This document shows positions 1-9,133 of a stretch of 64,000 nt of DNA, in pieces. Within the stretch, counting starts at the first letter, position 1. The number at the start of each line of letters is the position of its first letter. The stretch is from BRH-c54 sp965284565 (GTDB taxonomy: Bacteria > Bacteroidota > Bacteroidia > Flavobacteriales_E > Vicingaceae). Location: contig OZ260100.1 in NCBI GenBank assembly GCA_965284565.1, positions 1,984,001 through 2,048,000 of the forward strand, written 5' to 3'. The position numbers and the translations under genes are program-made. The notes under the pieces were generated by a model. That model did not search any database. It was given only the letters and a program-made list of their open reading frames with translations, and had not been told where the DNA came from.

Positions 1-429
1 ACTTACGGTATATTAGAAAAACAATTTGCTAATATTTTTGAAAAAGCGTCAAGAAAAACTGGTATTACTGGTGAATTATTACTTCAGTTTTGTGAATTAA
101 GATTAGATAACATCGTTTACAGATTAGGTATAGCTCCAACAAGAAGTGCTGCCAGACAATTGGTAAGTCACAGACATATTACTGTTAATGGAAGTTTAGT
201 TAACATCCCATCATACACACTTAAGGAAGGTGATGTTATTGGAGTTAGAGAAAAATCTAAATCACTAGAATCAGTTTCTGCTTCATTAGCTGCTAATTCT
301 GCTACTAAGCATGAATGGTTAAATTGGGATGGAAGTCAAATGTCAGGAACTGTAATTAACCTACCGGAACGTCAACAAATTCCGGAAAATATAAAAGAAC
401 AATTAATAGTAGAGCTTTACTCTAAATAA
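1..429 (+). CDS. rpsD: 30S ribosomal protein S4, C-terminal part (start lies left of the window)
   Basis: S4 binds 16S rRNA early in assembly of the small ribosomal subunit. The reading frame is open from base 1 to the stop at 427-429, giving about 142 residues, so the N-terminal third is missing. The visible part holds the S4 core (LLLQFCELRLDNIVYRLG) and the S4 RNA-binding fold (ARQLVSHRHITVNG, then a short hydrophobic strand region). An internal ATG at 160 is not the start, because conserved S4 sequence continues upstream of it. It sits 19 bp before rpoA, the usual alpha-operon order. Confidence 0.96.
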   Translation, partial: TYGILEKQFANIFEKASRKTGITGELLLQFCELRLDNIVYRLGIAPTRSAARQLVSHRHITVNGSLVNIPSYTLKEGDVIGVREKSKSLESVSASLAANSATKHEWLNWDGSQMSGTVINLPERQQIPENIKEQLIVELYSK

Positions 430-448
430 ACTTTAAACATATAGAATT

Positions 449-1441
449 ATGGCAATTATAGATCTCCAAAAACCTGATAAAGTAATCATGAATAGTTCAG
501 ACGACTTTTTTGGATCGTTTGAATTCAGACCTTTAGAACCAGGTTATGGTATAACAGTAGGTAATGCACTTAGAAGAGTATTATTAAACTCTTTACAAGG
601 TTTTGCTATCACCTCTGTTAAGATTGAAGGCGTTGATCATGAGTTTTCTGCAATTAAAGGTATTGTAGAAGATGTATCTCAAATAATATTAAATTTAAAA
701 CAAGTTCGTTTTAAACAACAAATTGAAGATATTGATAACGAAAAGTTAATAGTTACTGTTAGTGGTCAAGAACAACTTACTGCTGGCGATATTGGTAAAT
801 TTACTTCAGCTTTCCAAGTGTTAAATACAGATTTAGTTATCTGTAACATGGAAAAATCTGTTAAATTTCAAATGGAAATTACTATTAATAAAGGTAGAGG
901 TTACAAGCCATCTGAAGAAAATAAACCTGCAGATGCTAGTTTCGGTTCTATTTCAATAGATTCTATTCATACTCCGATTAGAAACGTAAAATATTTCGTT
1001 GAAAATTATAGAGTAGGACAAAAAACGGATTACGAAAAATTAATTATTGATATTACTACTGATGGTTCTATTCATCCTAAAGATGCTTTAAAAGAAGCAG
1101 CTAAAGTGTTAATTTATCACTTTATGCTTTTCTCTGATGAAAGAATTACATTAGACTCTCCAGAAAGCTCTTCTATTGAAGAATTTGATGAAGACTCTTT
1201 ACATATGAGACAGTTATTAAAAACTAAATTAGTGGATATGGATTTATCGGTAAGAGCACTAAATTGTTTAAAAGCTGCTGATGTGGATACTTTAGGAGAT
1301 TTAGTATCTTTCAATAAAAATGATTTGTTAAAGTTCAGAAATTTCGGTAAAAAATCTTTAACCGAATTGGATGAATTAGTAGAAAGCAAAGGCCTTACAT
1401 TTGGAATGAATGTAGCTGCCTATAAATTAGATAAGGAGTAA
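449..1441 (+). CDS. rpoA: DNA-directed RNA polymerase alpha subunit
   Basis: The alpha subunit dimerises to nucleate RNA polymerase assembly, and its C-terminal domain contacts DNA and activators. The 330 residues match the family length. The N-terminal domain includes the hallmark YGITVGNALRRVLLNSLQG near residues 33-51. The C-terminal helix-hairpin-helix domain lies at about 265-325 (LSVRALNCLKAADVDTLGDL, then FRNFGKKSLTELDELV). It lies between rpsD and rplQ with short gaps, so it is cotranscribed with ribosomal genes. No anomaly seen. Confidence 0.99.
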   Translation: MAIIDLQKPDKVIMNSSDDFFGSFEFRPLEPGYGITVGNALRRVLLNSLQGFAITSVKIEGVDHEFSAIKGIVEDVSQIILNLKQVRFKQQIEDIDNEKLIVTVSGQEQLTAGDIGKFTSAFQVLNTDLVICNMEKSVKFQMEITINKGRGYKPSEENKPADASFGSISIDSIHTPIRNVKYFVENYRVGQKTDYEKLIIDITTDGSIHPKDALKEAAKVLIYHFMLFSDERITLDSPESSSIEEFDEDSLHMRQLLKTKLVDMDLSVRALNCLKAADVDTLGDLVSFNKNDLLKFRNFGKKSLTELDELVESKGLTFGMNVAAYKLDKE

Positions 1442-1447
1442 TTAGTT

Positions 1448-2050
1448 ATGAGACACGGTAAAAAAATTAATCACTTAAGCAGACAAGCACCACATAGAAA
1501 AGCTATGTTGGCAAATATGGCATGTTCTCTTATTCAACATAAAAGAGTAAGCACAACTGTTGCTAAGGCAAAAGCTTTACAAAAGTATATTGAGCCTATC
1601 ATTACAAAATCTAAAACTGACTCAACTCACTCAAGAAGAATTGTGTTTAGTTACCTAAAAAGTAAAGAAGCTGTAACTGAACTTTTCAGAGAAGTTTCTA
1701 CAAAAGTAATGGAAAGACCAGGTGGATACACAAGAATCCTTAAAACTGGTTTTAGATTAGGTGATAACGCTCAAATGTGTTTTATTGAATTAGTTGATTA
1801 CAATGAAAACATGTTAAAAGATGGCGGAGCTAAAAAATCTTCATCTAGAAGAAGAAGAGGTGGAGCCAAAAAAGCAACTGAAACTACTACTGAAGTTAAA
1901 GCTGAAGAAACAGTAGTTGAAGAACCTAAAAAAGTTGAAGATGTTGTAGAAGAAACTAAAGCTGAAGAAACTAAGGTTGAAGAAACTAAGGCAGCTAAAG
2001 AAGATAAAGCAACTGAAGATGACCAAAAAGAAGATGAAAAGAAAGATTAA
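1448..2050 (+). CDS. rplQ: 50S ribosomal protein L17 with long charged C-terminal tail
   Basis: L17 is a large-subunit ribosomal protein. Residues 1-120 are canonical L17 (MRHGKKINHLSRQAPHRKAM at the start, RPGGYTRILKTGFRLGD in the middle). Residues from about 125 to 200 form an extension absent from the short L17 of Proteobacteria: first a basic patch (SSSRRRRGG), then a low-complexity stretch alternating E, K, T and V with near-tandem copies of VEETKAEET. Extended L17 tails are known in Bacteroidetes; the tail's role is not known to me. It begins 6 bp after rpoA and ends just before a strong terminator. Confidence 0.97.
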   Translation: MRHGKKINHLSRQAPHRKAMLANMACSLIQHKRVSTTVAKAKALQKYIEPIITKSKTDSTHSRRIVFSYLKSKEAVTELFREVSTKVMERPGGYTRILKTGFRLGDNAQMCFIELVDYNENMLKDGGAKKSSSRRRRGGAKKATETTTEVKAEETVVEEPKKVEDVVEETKAEETKVEETKAAKEDKATEDDQKEDEKKD

Positions 2051-2077
2051 TATATTTTTTTCATATAGATAAAGTTT

Positions 2078-2108
2078 AAAAGGCGAGCTATTATAGTTCG
2101 CCTTTTTT
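2078..2108 (+). terminator. Rho-independent terminator of the rpsD-rpoA-rplQ operon
   Basis: AAAGGCGA pairs with TCGCCTTT and the stem continues inward through GCTA/TAGT (one G-T wobble), leaving a 3-nt loop, followed by a run of T from 2103. It lies 27 bp after the rplQ stop and marks the end of the ribosomal operon. Confidence 0.85.
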
Positions 2109-2143
2109 ATTGTATTTTACTATAATATCAAAAAAGGATAATG

Positions 2144-2151
2144 TAATTTTG
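2144..2151 (+). promoter_or_regulatory. Bacteroidetes -7 element upstream of carA
   Basis: TAATTTTG matches the Bacteroidetes primary-sigma -7 consensus TAnnTTTG and lies 25 bp upstream of the carA ATG, directly after the rplQ terminator. No convincing TTTG element is seen at 19-21 bp upstream, so only the -7 half is supported. Confidence 0.45.
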
Positions 2152-2176
2152 TAACAACCTAAAATTATTTACAACT

Positions 2177-3289
2177 ATGGAAAATAAAGCTATTTTATTA
2201 TTGGAAGATGGCACCATCTTTTATGGAAAACCAGCAGGCCATATAGGAACAACAACCGGAGAGATTTGTTTTAATACTGGTATGACTGGCTATCAAGAAA
2301 TTTTTACTGATCCATCTTATTTTGGTCAAATTTTAGTGACAACTACTTCTCATATTGGAAATTATGGTGTTAATGATGAAGAAGTAGAATCTGATTCCAT
2401 TAAAATTGCGGGCTTAGTTTGTAAAAAATTCTCAAACATGTATTCTAGAGAAAGAGCTGATGGTTCACTTCAAGCTTATTTTGAAAAACACCATTTAGTA
2501 GGAATTTCAGATGTTGACACAAGAGCCTTGGTTCGTCATATTAGAGATAAAGGAGCAATGAATGCTATCATTTCATCAGCAATAGATGATATTGAAGTGT
2601 TAAAGCAAAAGCTTAAAGAAGTTCCATCAATGGAAGGCTTAGAACTATCTTCTAAAGTTTGTACTAAAGAAGCATATTTTGTAGGTAATGAAAATGCTAA
2701 ACATAAAGTAGCTGTTTTAGACTTAGGGGTAAAGAAAAATATTTTAAGATGTTTGGCAGAAAGAGATTGTTACTTAAAAGTTTTTCCAATGGATGCTACA
2801 TTTGAAGAAATGAAACAATGGCAACCAGATGGCTTTATGTTGTCTAATGGACCTGGAGATCCTTCTGTAATGAAACCACAAATTGAAACAGTTAAGCAAA
2901 TTGTTAACTCAGGAATGCCAGTTTTTGGAATTTGCCTCGGACATCAAATATTAGCACTCTCAATGGGCTTAAGTACTTCAAAAATGCATAATGGACATAG
3001 AGGGTGTAATCATCCTGTATTAAATGTGCAAACAGGTAAAGGAGAAATTACATCTCAAAACCATGGTTTTGTTGTAAACTTTGATGATGTAGTAAATTCT
3101 AAAGATGTAGAATTAACTCATAAACACTTAAATGATAATACTGTTGCCGGAATTAAACTTAAAGAAAAAGCTGTTTTTTCAGTTCAGTATCATCCAGAGT
3201 CATCACCAGGACCACACGATTCAAGGTATTTATTTGATGATTTTATTACCAACATTGTAACAAATACTGAATTAGCAGTTAGAAACTAG
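2177..3289 (+). CDS. carA: carbamoyl-phosphate synthase small (glutaminase) subunit
   Basis: CarA hydrolyses glutamine and channels ammonia to CarB, making carbamoyl phosphate for pyrimidine and arginine synthesis. At 370 residues it is full length. The N-terminal CPSase small-chain domain (ALLLLEDGTIFYGKPAG-like start, FNTGMTGYQEIFTDPSYFGQ) is followed by a class I glutamine amidotransferase domain. The catalytic cysteine is C253 in GICLGHQ, and the C-terminal catalytic His-Glu sit in VQYHPESSPGPHD. CarB is not in the window. It stands alone between a terminator and clpX; the 33-bp gap to clpX permits cotranscription. Confidence 0.98.
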   Translation: MENKAILLLEDGTIFYGKPAGHIGTTTGEICFNTGMTGYQEIFTDPSYFGQILVTTTSHIGNYGVNDEEVESDSIKIAGLVCKKFSNMYSRERADGSLQAYFEKHHLVGISDVDTRALVRHIRDKGAMNAIISSAIDDIEVLKQKLKEVPSMEGLELSSKVCTKEAYFVGNENAKHKVAVLDLGVKKNILRCLAERDCYLKVFPMDATFEEMKQWQPDGFMLSNGPGDPSVMKPQIETVKQIVNSGMPVFGICLGHQILALSMGLSTSKMHNGHRGCNHPVLNVQTGKGEITSQNHGFVVNFDDVVNSKDVELTHKHLNDNTVAGIKLKEKAVFSVQYHPESSPGPHDSRYLFDDFITNIVTNTELAVRN

Positions 3290-3322
3290 AAATTTTACAC
3301 ATTTTACCTAATATACTCAATT

Positions 3323-4561
3323 ATGGAAACCAAACAAGTTAAATGTTCATTTTGCAACAGAAGTAAGAAAGAAGTTGATGTAATGATTGCAGGGGTTACC
3401 GGACATATTTGCAACCATTGTATTACTCAAGCACAACAAATTGTTAGTGAAGAAACTTCAGGAAAGGTTAATCAGGATTTATTTGCTCAAATAGAGTTAT
3501 TAAAACCTGCGGAACTTAAAAAACATCTTGATGAATATGTTATTGGTCAAGATGATGCTAAAAAAGTATTATCGGTTGCCGTTTATAATCATTACAAAAG
3601 ATTAACCCAAAAAACTATTAAAAATCACGAAGATGTTGATATAGAAAAATCAAATATTTTAATGGTTGGAGAAACAGGAACAGGAAAAACTTTATTGGCT
3701 AAAACTATAGCTAAAGTATTAAAAGTACCTTTTTGTATTGCTGATGCAACAATTTTGACAGAAGCTGGTTATGTGGGTGAAGATGTTGAAAGTATCTTGT
3801 CTAGATTATTACAAGCTGCAAATTATGATGTTGAAGCTGCTCAAAGAGGAATAGTTTTTATTGATGAGATTGATAAAATTGCTAGAAAAAGTGACAATCC
3901 TTCTATTACAAGAGATGTTAGTGGAGAAGGGGTTCAACAAGCATTGTTGAAGCTCTTAGAGGGTTCAGTAGTTAATGTTCCACCACAAGGAGGAAGAAAA
4001 CACCCTGAACAAAAAATGATTTCGGTTGAAACTAAAAATATACTCTTTATTTGTGGAGGTGCTTTTGATGGAATTACCAAAAAAATTGCACGAAGATTAA
4101 GCACGCAAGTTATTGGTTATAAAAATGCAACCCAAGAAAGAATTGACGAGGAAAACTTACTACAATATGTAACTCCTCAAGATATAAAATCGTTTGGTCT
4201 AATTCCTGAGTTGATAGGTAGATTGCCTGTGTTAACTTATTTAGAGCCACTAAATGCAAAAGCATTAAGAAGAATTCTTACAGAGCCAAAAAATGCTATT
4301 GTAAAGCAATACATGAAACTGTTTGAAATAGATAATATCAAAATTTCTTTTGATAAAGCTGCTTTAGATTTTATAGTAGAAAAAGCAATGGAATACAAAT
4401 TGGGGGCAAGAGGTTTACGTTCTATCTGCGAAGCCATTATGCTCGATGCAATGTTTGAGTTACCATCTAAAAATGAAGCTGCGGAGTTAAAAATAACGAT
4501 GAGTTATGCTAAAGAAAAATTCAATAATTCAAAAATCAGTAACAAATTAAAAGTAGCTTAG
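3323..4561 (+). CDS. clpX: ATP-dependent Clp protease ATP-binding subunit ClpX
   Basis: ClpX is the AAA+ unfoldase that feeds substrates to ClpP. The N-terminal zinc-binding domain shows two Cys pairs (CSFCNRS at 9-15 and CNHC near 31-34). The Walker A motif GETGTGKT is near residues 116-123, Walker B is IVFIDEIDKI near 178, and the sensor-2 region has KLGARGLRSI. The 412-residue length is normal. No clpP lies beside it, which is unlike many bacteria where clpP-clpX are adjacent. Confidence 0.98.
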   Translation: METKQVKCSFCNRSKKEVDVMIAGVTGHICNHCITQAQQIVSEETSGKVNQDLFAQIELLKPAELKKHLDEYVIGQDDAKKVLSVAVYNHYKRLTQKTIKNHEDVDIEKSNILMVGETGTGKTLLAKTIAKVLKVPFCIADATILTEAGYVGEDVESILSRLLQAANYDVEAAQRGIVFIDEIDKIARKSDNPSITRDVSGEGVQQALLKLLEGSVVNVPPQGGRKHPEQKMISVETKNILFICGGAFDGITKKIARRLSTQVIGYKNATQERIDEENLLQYVTPQDIKSFGLIPELIGRLPVLTYLEPLNAKALRRILTEPKNAIVKQYMKLFEIDNIKISFDKAALDFIVEKAMEYKLGARGLRSICEAIMLDAMFELPSKNEAAELKITMSYAKEKFNNSKISNKLKVA

Positions 4562-4623
4562 TTTTATAAGAATTTGTTTCTTAATCTTTGTATTATTGTA
4601 AAAGAATTTAAAAACCACTCACA

Positions 4624-6108
4624 TTGGGAATAATACAACGACAAGCTTTCTTTAACACCTTTATCAATTATGCTGGGGTATTAATTGGTTTTGTTAATGT
4701 CGTAATTCTTTTTCCTTTATTTCTTAATCAAGAAGAGTTTGGACTTACACGCTTAGTTTTATCATTAATTTCAGTAATGGCACAAATGTCATCATTTGGT
4801 GTGCATAGAATTGCCATAAAGTTTTTTCCGATTTTTAGGAAAGAAGAACGTAAAAACAACGGATTGTTTTTAATGCTTTTTTTATTGTCAATATCAGGTA
4901 CAATTATCATTTCCTTAATTTATTTCTTGTTTAAACAACCCATTCTACATTTTTATCAGGATGAAGCCAGTCTTTTTAATGATTATTATAAATGGATTCC
5001 ATTGGCAACATTAGGTATGGTGGTTTTTATTGTTTTTGAATCATTTTTACAAGCATTGAGAAAAACAGTATTTACCAATTTTTTAAGAAATATTATTGTC
5101 AGGGTATATTGGTTAGTAGCCTTGTTTTTTTATTATAAAGGGTATTGTACTTTTTATCAATTTATGTTGATTTACATGTTGGGTTACTTTTTTACTGCAG
5201 CATTGTGTGTTGTACAATTAATGGCTAATAAAGAACTTTCATTTGATGTTAATAAAACATATTTTAAATCGAGGCTGTTGAAGCCTATAATAAATTATGG
5301 GGGGTATACTATTTTTAGCGGACTTACTTTAATGTTAGTTGTAAATGTTGATACATTAATGATAGGAGCGTTACTGCCGGAAGGTAAATTAACTTTTGTT
5401 GGAATTTATGCAGTAGCAACTTATATTGCGTCTGTAATATCTGTTCCTAATGCTGCTTTAGCAAGAATAGCATCGCCATTAATAGCACATGACTGGAGAG
5501 CTAAAAATTTAAAGAATATAGATGAAGTGTATAAAAAAAGTTCGGTATTAATGTCATTTGCAGCAGGAATTATATTTGGAGCAATAGCTATTAATATTGA
5601 TGAAATTTTAGTATTAATGAAACCTGAATTTGCGGCTGCTAAATATGTGGTTTTGATATTAGGTTTTTCTAGATTATTAAGTATGACTTTTGGAGTAAAC
5701 TATGCTATTTTGGTAGTTACTAAATTTTACAGAGCAGAGACATTTTTAGCAATATTTTTACTAGTATTGGTTGTTGTAACCAATTTATTTTTTATACCAA
5801 TCTATGGTATTTTAGGAGCGGCAATGGGGACAGCTATAGCAATTATTATGTTTAATATACTTATGTTTTTATATATCAAATATAAAATTAATTTACAACC
5901 GTTTACTGTTAAAACATTAAACATGTTGCTTATTGGAGCTTTTGCAGCAGTAGTAACTTATTTACTTCCGTTAAATATTGAAAATCATATAGTATCAATA
6001 ATTGCAAAGTCAGCAATTTTCTGCTTTTTATATATACTTCCGGTTTATTTATTAAAAGTATCAGAAGATATTAACTCTGTTATAGATAAGTATTTGTTTA
6101 GAAGGTAA
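4624..6108 (+). CDS. polysaccharide flippase / oligosaccharide exporter (Wzx-like, MOP superfamily)
   Basis: Such proteins move lipid-linked sugar units across the inner membrane for surface polysaccharide assembly. The 494 residues are almost wholly hydrophobic with about 12-14 predicted transmembrane segments. The opening MGIIQRQAFFNTFINYAGVLIG is typical of Bacteroidetes flippases and supports the TTG start at 4624; no ATG precedes the first helix. The adjoining glycosyltransferase, methyltransferase and sulfotransferase genes fit a glycan role. The substrate cannot be read from sequence. It runs tail to tail with the SDR gene, 17 bp apart. Confidence 0.85.
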   Translation: MGIIQRQAFFNTFINYAGVLIGFVNVVILFPLFLNQEEFGLTRLVLSLISVMAQMSSFGVHRIAIKFFPIFRKEERKNNGLFLMLFLLSISGTIIISLIYFLFKQPILHFYQDEASLFNDYYKWIPLATLGMVVFIVFESFLQALRKTVFTNFLRNIIVRVYWLVALFFYYKGYCTFYQFMLIYMLGYFFTAALCVVQLMANKELSFDVNKTYFKSRLLKPIINYGGYTIFSGLTLMLVVNVDTLMIGALLPEGKLTFVGIYAVATYIASVISVPNAALARIASPLIAHDWRAKNLKNIDEVYKKSSVLMSFAAGIIFGAIAINIDEILVLMKPEFAAAKYVVLILGFSRLLSMTFGVNYAILVVTKFYRAETFLAIFLLVLVVVTNLFFIPIYGILGAAMGTAIAIIMFNILMFLYIKYKINLQPFTVKTLNMLLIGAFAAVVTYLLPLNIENHIVSIIAKSAIFCFLYILPVYLLKVSEDINSVIDKYLFRR

Positions 6109-6125
6109 TATTCTGAAATACAAAG

Positions 6126-6812
6126 TTATCGGTTAGAGTAATATTTTGCAATAACATCTTCGTTATAACTTGTTTTAATTTTGAAATCTAATTTTTGAAG
6201 ATAGTTTATAAATTCAACATTGTTTGGAATGTAAACACTTCCTTTTTTACTCATTTCGTAAAGGGCCTTTTTTCCGATTATTTTTTCAAAAATAGATACT
6301 AGTTCTAAAATACTTATTTTATTATTAAAGCAAATATTCAATATTTTATTATCATATTCAATAGAATCAATAATTCCTGAAAGTAAAATATTTAAGTCGT
6401 CAACATCAATTAGATAACGGTGAGCATTAGCGAATAATAAAAACTTCTGTTCAGCTTTTATTGTGTTAAATAAAAAATTTGTTAGTGTATGAGGATTAGA
6501 AGTATTACCAACGACTATCGGTAAACGAAAAATAATAAAAGAACTAAAATTTTTAGAGATATATTTTTCAATTTTTAATTTATGTTGAATATATGCAGAG
6601 TCTTTTAAACTTTCATCAGATACACTACAAGTACTAAAATAGATTAGTTTAGAATTATGAGAACTGTAACTTTTAAGGAGTTCAAATTCTCTTTCAAATT
6701 TAACAACATCTATTTCTCTAGAGTTAGATACACCAGATGCAAATAGAATCACATTCGAATTTGCTGAATAATGCTTAAATGCATTTGCTAAAAGTCCTTT
6801 ACCAACCAACAT
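6126..6812 (-). CDS. NAD-dependent epimerase/dehydratase-like (extended SDR) protein
   Basis: Extended SDR enzymes epimerise, dehydrate or reduce nucleotide sugars. This 228-residue protein has a shortened Rossmann start (LVGKGLLANAF, fitting GxGxxA), a Ser-rich strand (IYFSTCSV) and a YIQHK motif matching the catalytic YxxxK with an upstream Ser/Thr. It is shorter than typical sugar epimerases (about 310 residues), mainly in the C-terminal substrate domain. It could be a nucleotide-sugar reductase in the surrounding glycan cluster; the exact reaction is unknown. It is encoded opposite to its neighbours. Confidence 0.7.
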   Translation of the reverse strand: MLVGKGLLANAFKHYSANSNVILFASGVSNSREIDVVKFEREFELLKSYSSHNSKLIYFSTCSVSDESLKDSAYIQHKLKIEKYISKNFSSFIIFRLPIVVGNTSNPHTLTNFLFNTIKAEQKFLLFANAHRYLIDVDDLNILLSGIIDSIEYDNKILNICFNNKISILELVSIFEKIIGKKALYEMSKKGSVYIPNNVEFINYLQKLDFKIKTSYNEDVIAKYYSNR

Positions 6813-6884
6813 TTTGTAAAGATATATAATTTAATAATAATTGAACTATTTTCAAATTAAACTAAGTACTTAAACATAAAGTTT

Positions 6885-6892
6885 TATCTTTG
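6885..6892 (+). promoter_or_regulatory. -7 promoter element upstream of the GT4 gene
   Basis: TATCTTTG matches TAnnTTTG and lies 58 bp upstream of the TTG start at 6951, in the divergent interval between the SDR gene and the glycosyltransferase. No clear -33 TTTG at the usual spacing was found. Confidence 0.4.
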
Positions 6893-6950
6893 TTCGCAAC
6901 TAAAATAAGTTAATTTAAAGTGTAATAAAAGAGATAAAGTTAAAAATAAA

Positions 6951-8009
6951 TTGAAACCAAAAATTATATATACTTACCCAACATATGGTTCTTTTGTAAG
7001 AAATGATATAGCGTTGTTATCAAAATATTATGAAGTAAGAACATTTGCATTTGATCCACCAAAAAAATTTTTAACTCCATTTTATTTTTTTAGGCAATTT
7101 TTTTTTCTACTCTTTAATATAAAAAGCACTTCTATTTTAATATGTCAATTTGCAGGATATCATTCTTTTTTACCTAATTTATTTGCTATAATAACAAAAA
7201 AAGCTTCATTAAATGTGTTAGGAGGAACTGAATGTGTTTCATTTCCTTCAATTAATTATGGAAATTTTAATAAGTTTCTTTTAGGTTTTTTTACAAAGTG
7301 GTCTTTAAAAATGGTTAAACACATTGCTCCAGTACATGAAAGCTTAGTTATTTCTGATTATACTTATACTACTGATGATTACTCACAGCAAGGTTATAAA
7401 CATTTCTGTCCGAGTATTAAGGCACCACATACAACAATCTGTTACGGATATAGTTCTACTCAATTTTATAAATCAAAGGATAAAAAAAGTAATTCATTTA
7501 TTACTGTAGCCTATTTAAATGCTCCTAATTATTATAGAAAGGGTATTGACTTAATCTTTGAAATGGCACTTCGGTTTCCAGAGAGCACTTTTACAATTAT
7601 AGGAAATAATTCTCAAATGAAATATACTTCCATACCAACTAATGTATGTTTGATTTCTTCTGTGCCTTATGAAGAGTTAAAAGATTACTATAGTTCTCAC
7701 GAGTTTTATTTTCAATTGTCAATATGCGAAGGTTTTCCTAGTGCGATTTGTGAAGCAATGTTGTGCGAATGCATTCCTATAGGATCTAATGTAGCTGCTA
7801 TTCCTGAGATAATTGGCGATGCGGGTTATGTGTTATATAAAAAAGATGTAAATGATTTAGAACAGTTAATAAATAAAGCATTAGCTTCTGAAAAAAAAGA
7901 ACTTGGTATTAAAGCAAGAAATAGGATTATAACTAAATATCCACCACAAGAAAGAGAAAAGCTTTCCGCCTTAGTTGCTGAATTGATTGATAATAAGAAT
8001 AGTCTGTGA
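6951..8009 (+). CDS. glycosyltransferase, GT4/GT-B family
   Basis: It is predicted to transfer a sugar from a nucleotide-sugar donor during surface glycan synthesis. The 352 residues end with the GT4 donor-binding pattern, an EX7E motif in EGFPSAICEAM near residue 263, followed by PIGSNVAAIPEIIGDAG. The N-terminal half is the more variable acceptor domain. The start is TTG at 6951 (MKPKIIYTYPTYGSFVRNDI), chosen because an A-rich leader precedes it and no ATG is nearby. The donor and acceptor sugars are unknown. Confidence 0.85.
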   Translation: MKPKIIYTYPTYGSFVRNDIALLSKYYEVRTFAFDPPKKFLTPFYFFRQFFFLLFNIKSTSILICQFAGYHSFLPNLFAIITKKASLNVLGGTECVSFPSINYGNFNKFLLGFFTKWSLKMVKHIAPVHESLVISDYTYTTDDYSQQGYKHFCPSIKAPHTTICYGYSSTQFYKSKDKKSNSFITVAYLNAPNYYRKGIDLIFEMALRFPESTFTIIGNNSQMKYTSIPTNVCLISSVPYEELKDYYSSHEFYFQLSICEGFPSAICEAMLCECIPIGSNVAAIPEIIGDAGYVLYKKDVNDLEQLINKALASEKKELGIKARNRIITKYPPQEREKLSALVAELIDNKNSL

Positions 8010-8141
8010 TACAGTTTTCTAATAATCATTATTATAATATTTCATTTTGATGTGTACCATCAATTTTTTTTGATAAAATTACCTTATCATTTTCCTGTAA
8101 AAACACTTTATAATATAAGTAGTTGATGATTAAGTTGTTAA

Positions 8142-8177
8142 ATTTCAACTATGTGTTGAAATAATCAGTCTGATTAT
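8142..8177. promoter_or_regulatory. two abutting dyads upstream of the FkbM methyltransferase gene
   Basis: ATTTCAAC (8142-8149) and GTTGAAAT (8155-8162) form a perfect 8-bp inverted repeat with a 5-nt centre. It overlaps by 2 bp a second perfect dyad, ATAATCAG-T-CTGATTAT (8161-8177). Both lie 24-59 bp upstream of a -7-like TATATTTG. Possible operator sites; the sequence does not name the regulator. Confidence 0.4.
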
Positions 8178-8200
8178 GTAAATTACAATAATGAAAAATC

Positions 8201-8208
8201 TATATTTG
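8201..8208 (+). promoter_or_regulatory. -7 promoter element upstream of the FkbM methyltransferase gene
   Basis: TATATTTG matches TAnnTTTG and sits 19 bp before the ATG at 8228, implying a very short leader. The 218-bp interval 8010-8227 otherwise holds only the two dyads and AT-rich sequence. Confidence 0.4.
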
Positions 8209-8227
8209 GCTTTTTTATTATGAACCT

Positions 8228-9130
8228 ATGAAATTATTTTATCAAATAATATATCACCCTGCCATAAATTATATTTTAAGAAATTTTCTGAAAATGATTA
8301 GGGTATTTTTCTTAAAGACAATAGTTATGCCTGTTAGTGGCAAAATAAAAGTTAAATATAAAAAAAACACTATTTTTCTTCATACAAATCAAACTTGTTT
8401 TGTTTCTAGAGAAATTTTCTTTAAAGGAGCTAATAATTATGAATTTACTACTCTTTTTGAGCATTTAGTAAAACAATCAGAAGTCTTTTTTGATATAGGA
8501 GCTAATATTGGGTACTTTACAATTTTAGGAGAAACATTAAATCCTTCATTAAAAACATTTTCATTTGAACCTTCAGTAGGGCCTCTTTATTATTTGAATA
8601 AGAATATTATACAGAATAATTTAAAAAATGTAGTGTTAATTAATAAAGCAGTTTCAGATATCGATGGAAGGCTTCAATTTCATGATGTGGTAAGCAAAAA
8701 GTACCCTTGGATAGAACACAATTTAAATGGTTCAAATAGCCTTCAAAATATATATGGTAGAGAAAAAGCTTCTTCGTATGAGGTTGATGTTATTACTTTG
8801 GCAAGTGTTATGACTAAGTATGGTTTAGATAAAATTGATTTTATTAAGCTAGATACTGAATGCACAGAACATCTTATTTTAAAAAGTAGTTTAGATGTTA
8901 TTAATAAATATAAGCCAATTATTATATGTGAGGTTTATGATGTTATTGAAAATGAAGTGCAGGAATGTTTGGATAATATGAGAGAATATGAAATCTTTCA
9001 GTATATTGAAAGTAGCAAGAAGCTAAAAAAAATTAATACATTTAGAGAGGTATCACCTAACAGTTTTGATAGAAATTTTGTTTTTTGCCCACATGAAAAA
9101 AGTGAGTATATTTCAATTTTTGTAAGTTAA
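8228..9130 (+). CDS. FkbM family SAM-dependent methyltransferase
   Basis: FkbM-type enzymes O-methylate sugars and other metabolites with S-adenosylmethionine. SAM-binding motif I is VFFDIGANIGYFTILGE near residues 92-108, followed by FSFEPSVGPLYYLNKNI (acidic motif II region) and DFIKLDTECTEHLILKSS, typical of FkbM C-terminal motifs. The 300-residue length is normal, with an N-terminal 45-residue hydrophobic/basic lead that could be membrane-associated. Genomic context points to methylation of a surface glycan. It ends 3 bp before the stop of the convergent sulfotransferase gene. Confidence 0.85.
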   Translation: MKLFYQIIYHPAINYILRNFLKMIRVFFLKTIVMPVSGKIKVKYKKNTIFLHTNQTCFVSREIFFKGANNYEFTTLFEHLVKQSEVFFDIGANIGYFTILGETLNPSLKTFSFEPSVGPLYYLNKNIIQNNLKNVVLINKAVSDIDGRLQFHDVVSKKYPWIEHNLNGSNSLQNIYGREKASSYEVDVITLASVMTKYGLDKIDFIKLDTECTEHLILKSSLDVINKYKPIIICEVYDVIENEVQECLDNMREYEIFQYIESSKKLKKINTFREVSPNSFDRNFVFCPHEKSEYISIFVS

Positions 9131-9133
9131 AGA

